A DNA stretch of 64,000 nt from Methylobacterium sp. E-005 (GTDB lineage: Bacteria > Pseudomonadota > Alphaproteobacteria > Rhizobiales > Beijerinckiaceae), in contig NZ_JAKSYG010000179.1 in NCBI RefSeq assembly GCF_022829725.1, forward strand, positions 62,001 through 126,000. Reading direction: 5' to 3'. The stretch's first letter is position 1; each line of letters begins with the position of its first letter. Of the stretch, positions 60,641 through 64,000 are shown piece by piece. A model generated the notes under the pieces. The model was not told where the DNA came from, ran no database searches, and saw only the letters and a program-made list of their open reading frames with translations. The position numbers and the translations under genes were made by a program.

Positions 60641-63355
60641 CTAACCCCGTCCCGCCCGCTCGCGCTTCAATCGATAGAGCGCGTCCAGCGCCTCCCGGGG
60701 CGTCAGCGCGTCAGGATCGATGGCGTCGAGCAGGGCGCCAAGCGGATCCTCGGGCGGCGGCTCCGGCGGTGACGGTGGCGCCAGGGCGGCAAAGAGCGGC
60801 AGATCATCGATCCGGGCGCGGGCCGGGCGGCCGCGCTCCGCCTTCTCCAGGCTCTTGAGGATCGCCCCGGCCCGCGTGACGACGCTGCCGGGCAGCCCGG
60901 CGAGCCGCGCCACCTGCAGCCCGTAGCTGCGCTCGGCGACCCCAGACACCACCTCGTGCAGGAACACGACGCCGTCCCGGTGCTCGGCCACCTTCAGGGT
61001 CGCGTTCTCCAACCGGGCGAGCCGGTCGCCCAAAGCGGTCAGCTCGTGGAAATGGGTGGCGAACAGAGCCCGGCAGGCATTCACCTCATGGAGATGTTCC
61101 AGAGAGGCCCAGGCGATGGAAAGGCCGTCGAAGGTCGCGGTGCCGCGGCCGATCTCGTCGAGGATCACCAGCGAGCGGCGGGTCGCCTGATTGAGGATCG
61201 CGGCGGTCTCGACCATCTCGACCATGAAGGTCGACTGCCCCCGGGCGAGGTCGTCGGCGGCGCCGACGCGGGAGAAGAGCCGGTCGACCCGCCCGATCCG
61301 CGCCTCTGCGGCCGGTACGAAGGCGCCCATCTGAGCGAGCACCGCAATCAGCGCGTTCTGGCGCAGGAAGGTCGACTTGCCGCCCATGTTGGGGCCGGTG
61401 ATCAGCCGGATCCGCCCGCGCGTGTCGCCCGACAGATCGCAATCGTTGGCGATGAACGGCTCGCCGGCCCGGCGCAGAGCGGCCTCGACCACCGGATGGC
61501 GCCCCCCGACCACGACGAAGCTCAGGGAATCGTCCACCACCGGACGGCGCCAATCGAGTTCCACCGCGAGTTCGGCATGGCTCGCCGCCACGTCGAGACC
61601 GGCCAGCGCTTCCGCGACTTCGGCGATGCTGTCGGCCTGCGCGAGCACGCGGGCGGCAAGGTCGTCGAAAACCGCCGCTTCCAGGGCGAGCGCCCGGTCG
61701 GCGGCCCCCGAGATCTTGGACTCGAGCCCGCCCAGCTCGACGCTGGTGAAGCGCATGGCGTCCACCATGGTCTGGCGGTGGACGAACTCGCTCTGCAGGC
61801 CCTTGAGACAGGCTTCGCCGATGGATTGCGGCACCTCGATGAAATAGCCCAGCAGGTTGTTGTGCTTGATGCGCAGGGTCCGGCAGCCGGTCTGCTCCGC
61901 GTAGCGGGCCTGGAGGGCGGCGATGACCTTGCGGGAATCCTGACCGAGCGTTCGCGCCTCGTCGATTTCGGGATGATAGCCCGCTCGAACGAAGCCGCCG
62001 TCGCGCCGGCTCAGGGGGAGCTCGTCGGCGAGCGCCGCCCCCAGGGTCGCGATGAGCGCGGTATCGGCCGCCGCGAGATGGTCGGCGAGGCGGGTCAGGT
62101 CTTCCGGCAGGTCCGGCACAGCGGACAAGCGCGCACCGAGATCCGCCGCCACCGCGAGACCTTCCCGGATGGCAGCGAGGTCCCGCGGCCCGGCCCGGCC
62201 GAGGCCAGTGCGCGACAGGGCACGGGCGAGGTCGGGGGCTCGGGCGAGCGCATCGCGCAGGCCGGCCCGGAGCGGACCGTTCTCCGCGACGTGCGCCACC
62301 GCGGCGTGCCGTCGGGCGATGGCGTCGAGGTTGGTCAGCGGGCCCGCGAGGTGCTCGGCGAGGAGGCGCGCGCCGTTGGCCGTCACGGTGCGGTCGATCG
62401 TGGCGAGCAGGCTGCCCGTCCGCTCCCCCGACAGGGTGCGGGTGAGTTCCAGGTTGGCCCGGGTGGCCGCGTCGATGGCCAGCGTCGCCCCCGCATCCTC
62501 CCGCGTCGGGACCGCGAGCGTCGGCCGGGCCGCGAGTTGGGTGCGGGCGATGTAGAGAAGCGCTGCCCCGGCCGCCGCGATCTCGGCCCGGGTGAATTGT
62601 CCGAATCCCTCCAGGGTCGAGACGCCGTACTGCTCGCGGATGCGCCGCTCCGCCGCGGCGGGTTCCAATTCCGCCTGCGCCAGCGGGACAATCGCCGCCC
62701 GGCTTTCCTGCCAGATCCGCGCAAGCGCCGGATCGGCATGGATCGCCTCGGACAGGACGATCTCCCGCGGGGCGTGCCGGGCGATGGCGCCGGCAAGGTC
62801 GCCACCCGCGACTTCGCTGAGCGCGAAGCGGCCAGTCGAGATGTCGACCGCGGCGAGCCCGTAGGCGACCGCCCCCTCCCCGGTCTTGCGGCGGCCGATC
62901 GCCAGGAGGAGGTTGGCCTGGGCCGGATCGAGGAGCCGGTCCTCCGTAATTGTACCCGGCGTGACCAGCCGCACGACTTCCCGCCGCACCACCGATTTCG
63001 GCCCGCGCTTCTTGGCCTCGGCAGGGTCCTCGGTCTGCTCGCACACGGCGACCCGGTGGCCGAGGGCGATCAGGCGGTTGAGGTAGTCGTCAGAGCGCTC
63101 GACCGGCACGCCGCACATCGGGATCTCGGTCCCGGCGTGCCTGCCGCGTTTGGTCAGGACGATGCCCAGCGCCCTCGAGGCGATCTCGGCGTCCTCGAAG
63201 AACAGCTCGTAGAAATCGCCCATCCGGTAGAACAGCAGGCAATCCGGATTGGCGGCTTTGATCTCGATGTACTGCGCCATCATGGGCGTGGCGCCGACGG
63301 GATCGAGGCCCGGGGCGGGCGGCGGGTCGGCGGGGCGGACGGCGGTTCGGGCCAT
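60641..63355 (-). CDS. mutS: DNA mismatch repair protein MutS
   Basis: A 904-residue ATPase that finds base mismatches. N-terminal mismatch-binding domain (about 25-140; [38 protein letters not shown]), connector, lever and clamp domains, and the ATPase with Walker [20 protein letters not shown], Walker [20 protein letters not shown] and [14 protein letters not shown]. The phenylalanine/glutamate pair for mismatch contact is present in DFYEL. It ends convergently with the receiver gene. Normal length. Confidence 0.96.
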   Translation of the reverse strand: MARTAVRPADPPPAPGLDPVGATPMMAQYIEIKAANPDCLLFYRMGDFYELFFEDAEIASRALGIVLTKRGRHAGTEIPMCGVPVERSDDYLNRLIALGHRVAVCEQTEDPAEAKKRGPKSVVRREVVRLVTPGTITEDRLLDPAQANLLLAIGRRKTGEGAVAYGLAAVDISTGRFALSEVAGGDLAGAIARHAPREIVLSEAIHADPALARIWQESRAAIVPLAQAELEPAAAERRIREQYGVSTLEGFGQFTRAEIAAAGAALLYIARTQLAARPTLAVPTREDAGATLAIDAATRANLELTRTLSGERTGSLLATIDRTVTANGARLLAEHLAGPLTNLDAIARRHAAVAHVAENGPLRAGLRDALARAPDLARALSRTGLGRAGPRDLAAIREGLAVAADLGARLSAVPDLPEDLTRLADHLAAADTALIATLGAALADELPLSRRDGGFVRAGYHPEIDEARTLGQDSRKVIAALQARYAEQTGCRTLRIKHNNLLGYFIEVPQSIGEACLKGLQSEFVHRQTMVDAMRFTSVELGGLESKISGAADRALALEAAVFDDLAARVLAQADSIAEVAEALAGLDVAASHAELAVELDWRRPVVDDSLSFVVVGGRHPVVEAALRRAGEPFIANDCDLSGDTRGRIRLITGPNMGGKSTFLRQNALIAVLAQMGAFVPAAEARIGRVDRLFSRVGAADDLARGQSTFMVEMVETAAILNQATRRSLVILDEIGRGTATFDGLSIAWASLEHLHEVNACRALFATHFHELTALGDRLARLENATLKVAEHRDGVVFLHEVVSGVAERSYGLQVARLAGLPGSVVTRAGAILKSLEKAERGRPARARIDDLPLFAALAPPSPPEPPPEDPLGALLDAIDPDALTPREALDALYRLKRERAGRG

Positions 63356-63499
63356 GAGGCGTCTTAGCAGAGCGCGGCCGTCGAATCAGGGCCGCGCGCC
63401 GCCGTGGCTGGGGAGAAGCCGCGGCGGCGGTGGATGGCACTCACTCTTTATTGGGACGCGCACTCGCGCCGAACCGCCGTCCGATCCTGCGGAGGGTGC

Positions 63500-63796
63500 T
63501 CAGTACCGGGGACCGCCCGTGGTGGTGCCGAGCTGCTGCTGATAGCCGGGCCGCGACGGGTTACGCGCGTTCGGGTTGCCGTGGCGCATCGTATTGAGGC
63601 GGCGCATCCGGCGCTGCTGGCGCGTGGTGTGGTGCCGATGCATCCGGTGATGGTGGTGATGCATCACGACGGTCTCGATCAGGCCGCTCCCGGCCAGGGT
63701 GGGCTGCGGCATCACGGGAGCAGCCTGGGCAACCGTCGAGCCGGCCACGAGGCCGCTGGCGAGCAAGCCAACGGTCAGCAGGGTACGAAAAGACAT
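63500..63796 (-). CDS. Exported His/Arg-rich small protein
   Basis: A 98-residue frame with a Sec signal peptide (FRTLLTVGLLASGLVAGSTV, AQA cleavage). The mature part has VVMHHHHHRMHRHHTTRQQR, a dense His/Arg stretch fit for binding metal or polyanions in the periplasm, then a low-complexity Asn/Arg/Gly tail. No family is recognised. ATG at 63796 is the likely start. Confidence 0.7.
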   Translation of the reverse strand: MSFRTLLTVGLLASGLVAGSTVAQAAPVMPQPTLAGSGLIETVVMHHHHHRMHRHHTTRQQRRMRRLNTMRHGNPNARNPSRPGYQQQLGTTTGGPRY

Positions 63797-63802
63797 TATC
63801 AA

Positions 63803-64000
63803 GTATCTCCGATCATCTGAAGTGAGTTACCTCCCAAGCGGACGATGATCGGAAAGTTCCAGCGCGCAAACGAAATAAAAGTACAAATGGTCGTCGGGCG
63901 CGAGGATTAAAAGGCTATACGTTGCGTATGGGGGAAGGGCGTCCCGTCGACTTTCGATAACTTTAAAGCGAAGGTAATGGATCTATTCAATCGTGAGGAG
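63803..64000. promoter_or_regulatory. AT-rich upstream region with inverted repeat, window edge
   Basis: The minus-strand leader of the His-rich gene holds CCGATCATC (63809-63817) and its complement GATGATCGG (63844-63852), 26 bases apart, able to fold in the mRNA. The last 100 bases are AT-rich (AAATAAAAGTAC, GGATTAAAAGG), suggesting promoters; nothing else is recognised before the window ends. Confidence 0.4.

Noticed and set aside
60956..63367. Plus-strand open frame of 803 codons opposite mutS
   Set aside because: Complete overlap with a certain mutS gene; composition is Arg/Gly/Asp-rich antisense of GC-rich codons, with no domain motif.

Overview
The window is a high-GC, gene-dense stretch of an alphaproteobacterial chromosome. 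The gene content (DUF6894, DUF6481, DUF2934 and BA14K-like small proteins, a GloVer-repeat/Hint protein, a LOV histidine kinase, an xerD/aroKB pair and a miaB-phoH-ybeY-corC-lnt strip) suggests order Hyphomicrobiales, most likely Methylobacterium or a close relative. That assignment is inference from gene families. No rRNA, tRNA, CRISPR array, intact insertion sequence or prophage was found. Very high GC produces long antisense ORFs opposite nearly every gene; these were left out.

Layout. 1-4 kb: aroKB (minus) diverges from a 50-residue membrane protein and xerD; then an OhrR-type regulator and a periplasmic cytochrome c. 4.7-14.7 kb: small conserved genes (including an Rmf/CrpP-like one), two MFS transporters, xseA, a GNAT enzyme, and an overlapping pair in which an alpha/beta-hydrolase fused to a gluconate-2-dehydrogenase-subunit-3-like domain precedes a GMC oxidoreductase with a cysteine cluster. 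14.8-22.4 kb: a GloVer-repeat/Hint protein and a glycosyltransferase that share a homologous domain, then GNAT/PaiB facing a MocR regulator. 22.4-31.8 kb: one long minus-strand operon, hpxX-hpxY-hpxZ, then a dipeptide-type ABC transporter and an unknown gene, preceded by a candidate sigma-54 promoter and an NtrC-like dyad. 31.8-32.5 kb: a gene-poor island with a 19-bp perfect stem-loop. 32.5-36.7 kb: small unknown genes, a HAD phosphatase and an Nfu-type Fe-S protein. 36.7-48.3 kb: housekeeping run tsaB-rimI-plsC, lldP, miaB-phoH-ybeY-corC-lnt, and a CynX-like permease. 48.2-54 kb: cupin, BA14K protein, divergent katA/oxyR with an OxyR box, an AbrB-type transporter and dgkA. 54-64 kb: ilvA, mgtC-like, EcsC-like, ampG, a LOV histidine kinase with a response regulator, mutS, and a His-rich exported protein.

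How the genes work together. The peroxide-defence unit (katA, oxyR) and a thiol-peroxide sensor (OhrR) point to oxidative-stress exposure, and the LOV kinase/receiver pair to blue-light sensing. The Hpx/transporter operon looks like a nitrogen-scavenging unit for a ureide, biuret-like or amide compound. The hydrolase-fusion/GMC pair looks like a sugar or alcohol dehydrogenase feeding electrons to the respiratory chain. GC-rich extragenic palindromes recur at three places: inside the transporter operon, before a decayed chemotaxis-receptor tail, and between the response regulator and mutS.
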